Source: Candidatus Jordarchaeales archaeon
GTDB lineage: Archaea; Asgardarchaeota; Jordiarchaeia; Jordiarchaeales; Freyrarchaeaceae
DNA: 64,000 bases
Assembly: GCA_038889235.1 (NCBI GenBank)
Contig: JAWAHN010000001.1
Coordinates: 908,852-972,851 of the forward strand
Direction: 5' to 3'
The translations under genes were made by a program, and so were the position numbers. Shown piece after piece: positions 9,393 to 17,404 of the stretch; position 1 is the first letter of the stretch, and each line of letters opens with the position of its first letter. The notes under the pieces were generated by a model. That model was given only the letters and a program-made list of their open reading frames with translations, searched no databases and had not been told where the DNA came from.

Positions 9393-9857
9393 TTATTCCT
9401 CAAACGAGGCGATCGCGCCTTCGGCTTCCTCGACGGAAACCTTGAGACGTATATTGGTTGGTAAAACAGCTTTCAGTTCGTAGTAAAGGTACTCTGCTAT
9501 TTTTTCGGCTGTTGTAGCTTCTACTGGCAGAAAGGCAACGTCACTTTTCGGGAAGACGTATTTTCGGTCGCTTAAAAAAACGTGAACTTCGTTCCCTTCC
9601 TCTTTAAGATTTAACCCCTTTGCTTTAATTGGAATTAGCACACGGTGATCCAAGTGTTCACAAACAGACTTAACTGCATGTTTTACTGTGAAGAAGTCCA
9701 CCACCATTTGGTTCTCGTCCAAAGAACTAGATGAAGCTTCCACGTGAACCTTATAGTTGTGACCATGTAAACGAGAACATTTTTCGTGTGAAAGTAAAAA
9801 GTGAGCCGCTGAGAAGACTAAATCAGCTCTTTCAACAGCAACCCTATATGGCAACAT
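9393..9857 (-). CDS. queD: 6-carboxytetrahydropterin synthase
   Basis: PTPS-fold enzyme making the CPH4 precursor of preQ0 for archaeosine. Zinc-binding residues are in FSAAHFLL (His near 18) and CSRLHGHNYKVHVE (the HGH pair near 32-34, with catalytic Cys near 28). DHRVLIP near residue 90 and the C-terminal VEATTAEKIAEYLYYEL with its conserved Glu are also typical. 154 residues. The ATG start follows GGAGGTG. It lies downstream of DUF366 and queE in one minus-strand cluster and serves the same pathway as ArcS/RaSEA. Confidence 0.92.
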   Translation of the reverse strand: MLPYRVAVERADLVFSAAHFLLSHEKCSRLHGHNYKVHVEASSSSLDENQMVVDFFTVKHAVKSVCEHLDHRVLIPIKAKGLNLKEEGNEVHVFLSDRKYVFPKSDVAFLPVEATTAEKIAEYLYYELKAVLPTNIRLKVSVEEAEGAIASFEE

Positions 9858-9875
9858 TTGACACCTCCATTGTTT

Positions 9876-10505
9876 TTAGAAGGTTCTAGATTTTGCGATG
9901 TCTCCTTCTATGTCTAAAATTTCAGACCGATATTTTCTAGCGAGGGAGACCGCAAAGTCTTCAATCTCCTCTCTTCTAAAACCTAGGTCTAAGAGAGATG
10001 CTATCTTAATACCCGGAGGCCCACCTTTAGAAGATACATTAAAGGCAAAATGTATTTTTCCCGATGCGGGGGAAACTGTTGCTACACCTACATTAAGCTT
10101 ACCATCATTGAAATAAAAGTCTGTACCCTTACGCTTCAAACGTAAATTATGTGTTTCTTCAACAAGTTCTTTGAAGAGAAACGCAAGTATTCTCAAACGG
10201 TGGTACATGAGGCGCAGCGAGGGGGGCTGTTGGTCGAAGTGCTCAATTATGAAGCTCACCGCTTCATCTGCACATATGACCGGGGTTCCTTTAGATCCTT
10301 CACGAAGGAAGTCCTTTACGTCCACGAGTTCTGAGGCTTCAACGTGAAGGGGGCCATTAAAGATAACTATTGAGTCACCTTGCAAGCCGAAGACTTTAAG
10401 AGACCATAGGGGCGCGATTTCTCTTCCGGTGTAGGGTAGCTTGTAAGTGAAGGGTAGGAGAGCTATCTTTAGGGGCTCTTTCTCGACTATCCTCAATTCT
10501 AACAT
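9876..10505 (-). CDS. DUF366 family protein
   Basis: 209-residue protein recognised as the archaeal DUF366 (COG2029) family from its start (IALLPFTYKLPYTGREIAPLW) and its C-terminal GGPPGIKIASLLDLGF block. Function is unknown. It sits between queE and queD with short spacing, so a link to deazapurine or pterin metabolism is suggested by context only. ATG start behind GGTGGGGTTT. No signal peptide or membrane segment is visible. Confidence 0.7.
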   Translation of the reverse strand: MLELRIVEKEPLKIALLPFTYKLPYTGREIAPLWSLKVFGLQGDSIVIFNGPLHVEASELVDVKDFLREGSKGTPVICADEAVSFIIEHFDQQPPSLRLMYHRLRILAFLFKELVEETHNLRLKRKGTDFYFNDGKLNVGVATVSPASGKIHFAFNVSSKGGPPGIKIASLLDLGFRREEIEDFAVSLARKYRSEILDIEGDIAKSRTF

Positions 10506-10520
10506 GGGTAAACCCCACCA

Positions 10521-11374
10521 TTACAGTATGCCCAGCATTTTATGGACTTGCAGTGATATCGAAACGTTTTCGCTTCCCAAGTAACGTGCAGCCAGCTCGG
10601 TAAATTTGCAAAGTTGTTGAAAGCTTGGAGGAAGGTAACCGTCCTTCGGAGTTACTGGTTGAATACACACTGGGCACTCTAATTTAGAAAGTTCACGTGA
10701 GTACCATTCAATGTTTTCCGTTTTGGTGTTTGAAGTAACTACTATTTTAGCGAAAACAGCCACCCCACTGTCTGAGAGAATTTTTATTGTTTTAAGCTCC
10801 AGTTCGACGAGCTCTTTCCAGTTTTTTGCAGCGTTAGCGGATTCATCTTTAATGTCGCAACAGCAGTAGTCTATTAGGCTGGCAATTCTAGCTGCAGCTT
10901 CAGGAATTGAGCCATTAGTTTCGAGATATAATTTGAAACCCGCATCCTTAATAGCTTCTGCGGTTGAACGCAGGAATTCTGGTTGGAATAACGGCTCCCC
11001 ACCTGTCAGGGAAACGGCGTGGACATCTGGTGAGCGAAGATTACAAACCCATTCGACTACGAAGCGTGAATCCACGGGGTTCTTGAAGTTGAAAACCTCA
11101 CCCGTTGGTGTAACTACTCTCAAGTAGGTAGGGTTGGGCTGTACGGCGTGGGGGGTTTTGCGTTAGTTCATAAGTCGCACCACCCACACCCTTTACTTCC
11201 AAAGGCTCCGAGACCTATATTGCATCCTGAAAAACGGACAATTCGACGGCATTAAAGCCTATATCGTCCGCCGCCCGTAATTTGAGCCCCTTACGCTTCC
11301 GCCTTCACCTTTACCCCTTCCCCGACTAGGAAGGATTGGTAGGAAGAGAATATCTCGTAGACCCACCCGCTCAT
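10521..11374 (-). CDS. queE: 7-carboxy-7-deazaguanine synthase, interrupted by short insertions
   Basis: Radical SAM enzyme converting CPH4 to CDG in the preQ0/archaeosine pathway. The C-terminal 200 residues (10521-11123) are intact: TPTGEVFNFKNPVDS, SLTGGEPLFQPEF, LYLETNGSIP. The N-terminal part is recognisable upstream but broken: MSGWVYEIFSSYQ from an ATG at 11374, then GEGGSVRGSNYGRRTI in another frame, then IVRFSGCNIG and GCGWCD. Removing 26 nt (11310-11335), 19 nt (11243-11261), 24 nt (11192-11215) and about 26 nt (around 11150-11175) gives one 252-residue frame with a proper CxxxCxxC. The first two together total 45 nt, a multiple of three. A decayed gene is the main alternative. See findings. 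Confidence 0.75.
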
Positions 11375-11503
11375 GGTCACACCGTCCTTTTCCTTCTATG
11401 CCTGTTCTTAAATTATTACTCTAGAAATGAGTTGGATGGGAAAACCATTAAAATTTCTTAACCTTTTCGTTTAGATGTGCCAAGTGAGGTAAAAAGGGGG
11501 AAG

Positions 11504-11929
11504 TTGTTCGAATTGTCACTAATGAGACTTTTGATACCCAAAGTAGAAGTGAACGTTTGCAATGTGCGTTCAGTCGAACAATCGATAAGAAAGGCTGAAA
11601 GAGGTTTAGCAGGATACTTTGAAACGACAGCTGTGGTGTTAATGCACAAGGAGGATATGAAAAAGATTGGTGTGAAGAGCGGAGACAAAGTTAAAGTTTC
11701 TTCGAATTACGGAGCGGTTATCGTCAAAGTGTATGAGACTGACGAAACAAAGCCGGGATTAGTTTTGATGCCCAACGGCCCTTGGTTTAACACAATTAGC
11801 GGAGGAGACATACAGGTGACCTGGGGGGAACACTACTACTTAGTTAGGGCGACCGTGGAGGCGACGAGCAAGGAGGAAACGAAACTAGAGGACATAGAGA
11901 GAGATCTTTTCGGAGAGGGTGGAAAATGA
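11504..11929 (+). CDS. fwdD: formylmethanofuran dehydrogenase subunit D (molybdopterin dinucleotide-binding)
   Basis: Binds the molybdopterin (or tungstopterin) guanine dinucleotide together with FwdB. The six-stranded barrel signature is visible: CNVRSVEQSIRKAERG at the start, then VVLMHKEDMKKIGVKSGDKVKVSSNYG and PGLVLMPNGPWFN. Start is uncertain: the frame opens at GTG 11477, but an SD-like AAAAGGGGG favours TTG 11504 or 11513; ATG 11522 is also possible. It overlaps fwdA by 4 nt (ATGA), so the genes are translationally coupled. Confidence 0.85.
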   Translation: MFELSLMRLLIPKVEVNVCNVRSVEQSIRKAERGLAGYFETTAVVLMHKEDMKKIGVKSGDKVKVSSNYGAVIVKVYETDETKPGLVLMPNGPWFNTISGGDIQVTWGEHYYLVRATVEATSKEETKLEDIERDLFGEGGK

Positions 11930-13482
11930 CTGAGCTAATTTTAAAGAATGGCATAGTGTTCGACCCAATTAATGGTGTTGAAGGAGAAAAAATGGATGTT
12001 ATGGTCAAAAACGGCGTCATAGTGGAGCAAGTCAACGAAAGGGAGTGTAAAGTTTTAGATGTAAAGGGCATGACTGTGGTGCCAGGGGGTATAGATTGCA
12101 ATGCGCATATAGCGTCTCAAATACTAAACATTGCGAGAATGACCGGAGTAAGAATGCCACTCCCGAGGGATCTTGGAGAAGATTATTTGAGGGCGGGTTA
12201 TACATTCGTAGTTGAGGCGGGACTACCATTCTCAAAGGTTCTTCATGCACACATTGTATTGGAGAACGTGCATTCTCTGGACAAGGCATGCATCCTGCTT
12301 CTTGACTCAAACTGGTTTATGGCAGGATTCGCCGCGGAGGGAAACTATGACGCGGCCGTGTCGGCTATAGCATGGCTACTAAGAGTAACTAGGACTTATG
12401 GGGTTGAGTTGGTCAACCCACTAAGCTTAGAGGTTTGGGCGTGGAAGAGAGAGTGGAAAGGTGCTATGGAAAAGGTAAAACACTTGGACATAAGCCCCTT
12501 GGAGTACACCAAGTTTGTTTCGTTAGCGCTTAAGAGACTTAACATTTCGAGTCCACTCTACCTGCACCCTGACGGCGCTGGACGCAAAGGGGGATGTGAA
12601 GACGCAATCGAAATATTAAACGGACTTAAAGAGTGTGGGAGAATACATTTAACACATGCCCAGTTTTACACGCTTGGAAGTGACGGGGAACTACATGCCG
12701 AGAAACTTGCCAGGTACCTAGATTCCAATAGTGACCTAGATGCCGATGTTGGATGTGCCACTGTTGGCGCTGGAACCTTTGCCGCCCATGATGCATACTT
12801 TACAAAAAACGTCTCCGAAAAGCTACACGTCTTGGAGCAAATAGAAGTTGAGGGCATCGCTACTTTAACGAAAACGAAGAGGGATCTGTGGGAAAAGTTT
12901 TGGGAAGCTGGTCTAATTCTTCTACTTGCTGTTAATAATCACTCAAAAATCCAGCTTTCAATGGATGTTCCTTTTTGCGGCTTACCACTAGACTATTCTT
13001 CAATAGCGGCATGGTTAGTAAGTAAAGCAGCAAGAAAATCCGTCAATAGCACGGAGAGGATGCTTCAAATGGACGAGCTGAAACTTCAAGAATTGTTTAC
13101 TATGACCAGAAGCGCGCCGGCATTGTCATTAGGGCTAGGCAAGAAGGGACGATTAACGGTGGGAGCTGATGCAGATATAGCAGTTTACGATTTTGATCCG
13201 GAGACCATGGATCCAAGCAGAGACTATGAGAGGTTTGCACGGGCTCTTTCAAGAGCCGCATACACCATAAAAGGAGGCGAAATCGTCGTTAAAAATGGAG
13301 AAATCGTGAATAAGGTTAAGGGGAGAACCTTCTGGGTTAACTGTAAAGTGGGAAAACCTCCAGAGGAAGTTCTCACTACTATGGAAAGGTACCTTTCATT
13401 CAATCCCAGACAGATGGAAGAAATAGGCAGGGTTTTGAGTGGAAGCTATTGCAGCGTTGAGGGTGGTGTAAGCCATGTCTAA
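11926..13482 (+). CDS. fwdA: formylmethanofuran dehydrogenase subunit A, divergent amidohydrolase
   Basis: Amidohydrolase-fold subunit that in Fwd complexes condenses formate with methanofuran at a dizinc site. The 518 residues keep the fold: GGIDCNAHIAS near residue 57, NPLSLEVWAWKREWKG with the candidate carboxylated Lys, GRIHLTHAQFYTLG, and SMDVPFCGLPLDYSS near 350. The usual HxH after the first strand reads N-A-H here, and the usual TDHPNGGPF reads MDVPFCGLP. At least one canonical zinc ligand is therefore replaced, so the substrate or metal content may differ. ATG behind GAGAGGGTGG; overlaps both neighbours. Confidence 0.85.
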   Translation: MTELILKNGIVFDPINGVEGEKMDVMVKNGVIVEQVNERECKVLDVKGMTVVPGGIDCNAHIASQILNIARMTGVRMPLPRDLGEDYLRAGYTFVVEAGLPFSKVLHAHIVLENVHSLDKACILLLDSNWFMAGFAAEGNYDAAVSAIAWLLRVTRTYGVELVNPLSLEVWAWKREWKGAMEKVKHLDISPLEYTKFVSLALKRLNISSPLYLHPDGAGRKGGCEDAIEILNGLKECGRIHLTHAQFYTLGSDGELHAEKLARYLDSNSDLDADVGCATVGAGTFAAHDAYFTKNVSEKLHVLEQIEVEGIATLTKTKRDLWEKFWEAGLILLLAVNNHSKIQLSMDVPFCGLPLDYSSIAAWLVSKAARKSVNSTERMLQMDELKLQELFTMTRSAPALSLGLGKKGRLTVGADADIAVYDFDPETMDPSRDYERFARALSRAAYTIKGGEIVVKNGEIVNKVKGRTFWVNCKVGKPPEEVLTTMERYLSFNPRQMEEIGRVLSGSYCSVEGGVSHV

Positions 13483-13945
13483 ACTTAATGCTTATCAGGT
13501 CTATAAAATGCTACCAGGGACTAACTGTCAAAAGTGCGGGGAGCCCAACTGCATGGTTTTCGCCGTGAAGCTTCTAAAAGGTGAGAAAAAGCCGGAGGAT
13601 TGCCCGCCTTTAGTGGGAGATGAAAAATATAAAGATAAATTCCAGAAGCTAAAGGAAATATTTCAGCCTAAGGATGCTGTAGCAGAAACGGGACTCATAA
13701 TACACTTCGAAAAATGCACTGGCTGTGGAAACTGCGTTGTAGGATGTCCCGCAATAGCAGCAGAGTGCCCTCTTATAGGGAGTGGTAAGGGAGAAATTAG
13801 GGATAATGTGGTTTTTAGAGTGGAGAACGGTAAGATAAAAGTGGTTGACCTTACGAAGTGTAGAAGGTATGGGCCGATAAAAACTTGCCGAGTATGTGAA
13901 ATGTACTGTTTCAGCGGTGCGATAGAGTTGAGAACTGTAGCTTGA
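13475..13945 (+). CDS. iron-sulfur protein of the Fwd complex
   Basis: 156 residues. The N-terminal CxxCxxxxC domain (NCQKCGEPNCMVFAVKLLKGE) resembles the 4Fe-4S domain of the CdhE/AcsC family. It is followed by a ferredoxin-like segment with CTGCGNCVVGCP (near 75) and CRRYGPIKTCRVCEMYC (near 130), enough cysteines for two further clusters. It lies between fwdA (8-nt overlap) and fwdB, so it most likely carries electrons to or from FwdB in place of separate FwdF/FwdG proteins. ATG start behind GAGGGTGG. FwdC is not seen in the cluster. Confidence 0.8.
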   Translation: MSKLNAYQVYKMLPGTNCQKCGEPNCMVFAVKLLKGEKKPEDCPPLVGDEKYKDKFQKLKEIFQPKDAVAETGLIIHFEKCTGCGNCVVGCPAIAAECPLIGSGKGEIRDNVVFRVENGKIKVVDLTKCRRYGPIKTCRVCEMYCFSGAIELRTVA

Positions 13946-13965
13946 AAACCAGAGGGTGAAAATCC

Positions 13966-15267
13966 TTGAGAGTTAGGACCGTGTGTACAGGATGCAGCCT
14001 CCTTTGCGACGACATTGTAGTTGACGTAGAAGGGGAGAAAGTAGTTTCTACTTTCAACCTTTGTGGGCATGGTGAAGAAAAGGTTCTGAGGGCTCGCAGC
14101 GAGGATCGGTTGCTAAAGCCATTCATAAGGGACGCAGATAAATTTAGAGAAGTTTCTCTTGATGAAGCAGCTGAAAAGGCGGCCGAAATAATGCTAGAAG
14201 CCGAAAGACCAGTTCTTTGGGGTTGGAGCTCCTCGTCGATAGAAGCACAGATAGCGGGTATAGAGCTGGCGCACGAAATTAGAGGAGTTATCGACAATAC
14301 AGGATCCCTTTGCCATGGAGCTACATGGTTTGTTGCCTCAGAAAGCGGGTTAGCAACAGCCACCCTAGGGGAAGTGATGAACAGAGCAGATGTGGTTGTT
14401 TATTGGGGAAGTGATCCAGGTCATTCGCATCCACGCCACTTGAGCCGCTACAGCCTTCTTCCTAGAGGAATTTACACGCAAAGTGGCTACGAACAGAGAC
14501 GCGTCTACGTCTTTGATATAAGGAGAACGAGAGTGGGAAAAGTTGCGAACGTCTTAGTGGAAGTAGAACCAAATAAAGACTACGAGCTGATAGTAGCAAT
14601 GCGCCTTATTTTGAGGGGAAAAAAGATTCAGCGGAGCAGCGTTGCAGGTGTTCCAGTTAAAACTCTTGAGAGGATCCTTCAGGAGTGGAAGGAGAGGAGT
14701 TTTGGCGCAGTTTTCTATGGTATGGGGTTATTGGCAAGCCGGGGTAAGTATCGGAATTTAGAGGCACTTTTCAGATTAGTATGGGACTTAAATGATTACA
14801 CACGCTTTGTAGCTTTGCCCATGGCTGGACATTTTAACGCCACTGGGTTCAACCACACAGCGGCGTGGATTACAGGACACCCTTCGGGAGTGGACTTCAG
14901 TAAAGGTGAACCTTACCATAACCCTGGGGAAACAACTTTTGCCGAAATGCTTCAAAGGGGCGAGATTGACGCTGCTCTAATAGTGGGTTCTAATCCAATG
15001 GCAAGCTTCCCAGTTAAACTCGCAAAGAAACTCGCCCGCATACCGCTAATAGTCGTCGACTGTTTCAAAACACTCACAGTGAAATATGCCACAGTGGCGA
15101 TCCCCGCAGCTATAACAGGAGTGGAAACTGGGGGTGTAGCTTACAGGTTGGACTCTGTGCCAATAATCTTAAAGGAATTCCTTAAACCTCCTGAAGGTGT
15201 ACGTGGTGACGCAGAGATCATTCGGCTTATAACTGAAAAAGTTAGGGAAAAGAAGAGGTTAAAGTGA
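13966..15267 (+). CDS. fwdB: formylmethanofuran dehydrogenase subunit B, catalytic
   Basis: Molybdo/tungstopterin oxidoreductase reducing CO2 to formate (or the reverse). An N-terminal 4Fe-4S site reads CTGCSLLCDD plus Cys33 (NLCGHG). The metal-ligand Cys followed by His is at GSLCHGAT near residue 112, a Cys rather than a selenocysteine form. MAGHFNATGFNHTAAW, HPSGVDFSKG and HNPGET match the FwdB core. The 433-residue length is typical. TTG start behind GAGGGTGA. With D, A and the Fe-S protein it forms one operon. Confidence 0.92.
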   Translation: MRVRTVCTGCSLLCDDIVVDVEGEKVVSTFNLCGHGEEKVLRARSEDRLLKPFIRDADKFREVSLDEAAEKAAEIMLEAERPVLWGWSSSSIEAQIAGIELAHEIRGVIDNTGSLCHGATWFVASESGLATATLGEVMNRADVVVYWGSDPGHSHPRHLSRYSLLPRGIYTQSGYEQRRVYVFDIRRTRVGKVANVLVEVEPNKDYELIVAMRLILRGKKIQRSSVAGVPVKTLERILQEWKERSFGAVFYGMGLLASRGKYRNLEALFRLVWDLNDYTRFVALPMAGHFNATGFNHTAAWITGHPSGVDFSKGEPYHNPGETTFAEMLQRGEIDAALIVGSNPMASFPVKLAKKLARIPLIVVDCFKTLTVKYATVAIPAAITGVETGGVAYRLDSVPIILKEFLKPPEGVRGDAEIIRLITEKVREKKRLK

Positions 15268-15807
15268 GACCACCAGGAATTTTACCGTTAAGAAAGGATT
15301 GAAGGAAACGTGGCGCCTTAAAACACGTATGCCGTGATAATCTGGAGAGAAGAGAGCGAGAACCCCCACGTTCCGTCCGTAGAGAGATATGAGAAGCTGG
15401 GATAATTGCTTTAACTCTTCGGTTTGCCGTGCGAGAAGGCCGCGTGCACGTGACATATATGATGTGAACATTAAGTTGCCGAGGAAAATTAGCAAAATAA
15501 ACGCAACAGCTACTGAAGACAGCAAGGGAAAAATTATGGATGGAACGAGGGGGTAAATGATGGCAAGAATAAATGATGCGTAAATTATAAACAAAAGTAA
15601 GCGGAGAGGTGGGCTGCTTCTGTAAAAGTTCTGTATATTCTTTAACTCTTTCATAATTAGTTTGAGCTTACGGTGATCCACGTGTTGCCTTAAAAAGTTG
15701 TAGGATCGCTGAGTCAGCAGGATACTGGAAAAAACGGGAGGCCTAAGCGACGAAAAAGCATCCAATTCTTCTATTATTCGCCTTATGAAGGCAGCTTCTT
15801 CACTCAT
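15259..15807 (-). CDS. hypothetical membrane protein
   Basis: About 182 residues with two adjacent hydrophobic segments near residues 60-108 (LRLLLFIIYASFILAIIYPL and SIIFPLLSSVAVAFILLIFL), flanked by charged cytoplasmic regions. No enzyme motif is recognised. The start at the internal ATG 15807 (MSEEAAF) is preferred; the frame is open to 15831. It ends 9 nt inside the fwdB stop region (convergent). Function unknown. Confidence 0.5.
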   Translation of the reverse strand: MSEEAAFIRRIIEELDAFSSLRPPVFSSILLTQRSYNFLRQHVDHRKLKLIMKELKNIQNFYRSSPPLRLLLFIIYASFILAIIYPLVPSIIFPLLSSVAVAFILLIFLGNLMFTSYMSRARGLLARQTEELKQLSQLLISLYGRNVGVLALFSPDYHGIRVLRRHVSFNPFLTVKFLVVSL

Positions 15808-15839
15808 TTTTCTCACTCGTATAAACATCACCGATGCGA

Positions 15840-16361
15840 TTATTTTTCTGAAAAGGCCTCTAGATATTCTAAGGCTAGTCTCTTATAAGTTTCCACACCA
15901 GCCTTTATCGCTTCAACAGTTTCAGGAGGCAAAGTTTTCTTAACTTGCGCCGGTGCGCCAACTATGAGACTGTTTGGAGGAAATTCTTTTCCTTCAGTAA
16001 TTACAGATCCTGCCCCGACTATGGAACATGGACCTATCTTAGCTTTGTTGAGTATTATACTCCCCATGCCTATTATTGTGTTGCTTCCTATCATGCAACC
16101 ATGTAGGACTGAGTTGTGGCCGACTACAACGTTGTCGCCTATATAACAGGGGCTGCCTGGATCCGCATGAATAGTCACGTTGTCTTGTATGTTTGTCCCT
16201 TCCCCGATCTCTATTAGTTCAAGGTCTCCACGTATAACAGCGCCAAACCATATGCTAGCATTTCTCGCTATCCTAACGTTTCCTATTATGGTAGCATTGG
16301 GAGCGACAAAAACCGTCGGATCAAGCTGGGGTTTTTTCCCTCTGAAGGAATAAATGGGCAT
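15840..16361 (-). CDS. gamma-carbonic anhydrase-like hexapeptide-repeat protein
   Basis: Left-handed beta-helix protein of the CamH/YrdA/PaaY group: repeated [I/V]G-x4 units (VFVAPNATIIGNVRIARNAS), zinc-type His in NVTIHADPG and VVGHNSVLHGC. About 173 residues. The start MPIYSF at 16361 is chosen because a GGAGGGTG SD sits just upstream. Catalytic carbonic anhydrase activity is plausible and would fit a CO2-using Fwd enzyme nearby, but many family members act on other substrates. Confidence 0.8.
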   Translation of the reverse strand: MPIYSFRGKKPQLDPTVFVAPNATIIGNVRIARNASIWFGAVIRGDLELIEIGEGTNIQDNVTIHADPGSPCYIGDNVVVGHNSVLHGCMIGSNTIIGMGSIILNKAKIGPCSIVGAGSVITEGKEFPPNSLIVGAPAQVKKTLPPETVEAIKAGVETYKRLALEYLEAFSEK

Positions 16362-16411
16362 CTTTACACCCTCCATGGTGCAGGACGCGTTTAACACATT
16401 TAAGGGGGACA

Positions 16412-17254
16412 CTAATTGACGTTTTTCGTCTTCTTGAGGTAGTCGCTTATGGAGGTCAAAGTGGCACCCTTATCTTCTAGGAAGGTCAGTATGCTGCGAA
16501 GCAGGTATATGTTTTCCTGTATTTGACTCGCGGAAAGCCTGCAATTTGACGAAATCCTGTATGCAAGATGCCACGTGTGTGTTGCTATCACAAGTAATCC
16601 ACCGTCATCGTTTTCCAGATAAGCACCCAGTATTCCTTTGAACTCATCTATGCTTCTTCTCCCTTCATGCAAGGGCCAAGTGTAAAGTGACGCTTTCCTT
16701 TCCCCCAGAGGGTAAATTGGTAGTGGGATTTCGATGACCCTACGCCCAATAAGGTACGGGTGGGGGGGCTTAGAAGTCTCTAGTTGAATGGATGAATCGT
16801 ATTTGTAATCTAGTCGTTCCAATAATTCGGCTATATCGAGAGGCACGGACAAGTACGGTGCTCTGAAGCCTACCGGCCTCACACCAATTATTTTCGTTAT
16901 AGTTTCAGTCGCTTTCCTTAGAATAGCTAATTTTTTACGCGGTGGTATGAGAACGCCAGTATATTTTCCGGAAAGGTCTTCATGATCCATTCCGTGGCAA
17001 CCAATTTCGTTCTTCACTATCATGTCGATGAGAGACTCTTCCTGAGACTTTATGTGCTTGAGCGCCCTAGCTTCGATAAAAAAAGTCGCTTTAATGCCTG
17101 TTTCTTCCAAAAGGTTGGCTAGTGCCTTCAACCCTTTGATTGTACAGTCGAAACTAGGTTTGCATGTTGGAGCGTAACTGGCTGCCTTTACCTTCTTGTC
17201 TACGGGGACTGGATAGTCGCGGTCTAGGTCCACCGTGAAGGCAACGAAGGTCAT
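16412..17254 (-). CDS. polysaccharide deacetylase-family protein
   Basis: 280-residue NodB-type (CE4) fold. Motifs: FTVDLDRDYP near the start (catalytic Asp and metal site), GCHGMDHEDLSG (HxxxH-like metal ligands), and GFRAPYLS (Arg of motif 3). A late His appears in VIATHTWHLAY. Substrates could be a surface glycan or another acylated or amide compound. The ATG at 17254 follows a GGGGGAC SD; the frame extends to 17326 without support. It ends about 50 nt upstream of the hexapeptide gene on the same strand. Confidence 0.75.
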   Translation of the reverse strand: MTFVAFTVDLDRDYPVPVDKKVKAASYAPTCKPSFDCTIKGLKALANLLEETGIKATFFIEARALKHIKSQEESLIDMIVKNEIGCHGMDHEDLSGKYTGVLIPPRKKLAILRKATETITKIIGVRPVGFRAPYLSVPLDIAELLERLDYKYDSSIQLETSKPPHPYLIGRRVIEIPLPIYPLGERKASLYTWPLHEGRRSIDEFKGILGAYLENDDGGLLVIATHTWHLAYRISSNCRLSASQIQENIYLLRSILTFLEDKGATLTSISDYLKKTKNVN

Positions 17255-17404
17255 ATTTGTCCCCCTGATGAGTTCTCCAGAAAACGAATATTTTTGAACA
17301 TTTAAATCGATTATACTGAACACCAACTTAAACGGGATCTGGGCGACGAGCGTACTCTTATAAACAAAACAGTCATAGTGACACTTAGAGAGGAGGTTTA
17401 AGTC

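Noticed and set aside
10521-11123. Radical SAM gene as NrdG, the NrdD activase
   Set aside because: GGEPLFQP, TNGSIP and the position beside queD and DUF366 fit QueE; NrdG lacks the reconstructed GEG...RFSGCN start.
11180-11185. TGA in queE read as selenocysteine
   Set aside because: Other in-frame TAA stops and frame changes lie close by; recoding one TGA would not restore the protein.
11170-11345. queE disruption as simple homopolymer sequencing errors
   Set aside because: Single-base fixes do not restore the CxxxCxxC spacing or the GEG after SSYQ; removal of whole segments does. Only the fourth site remains open to this explanation.
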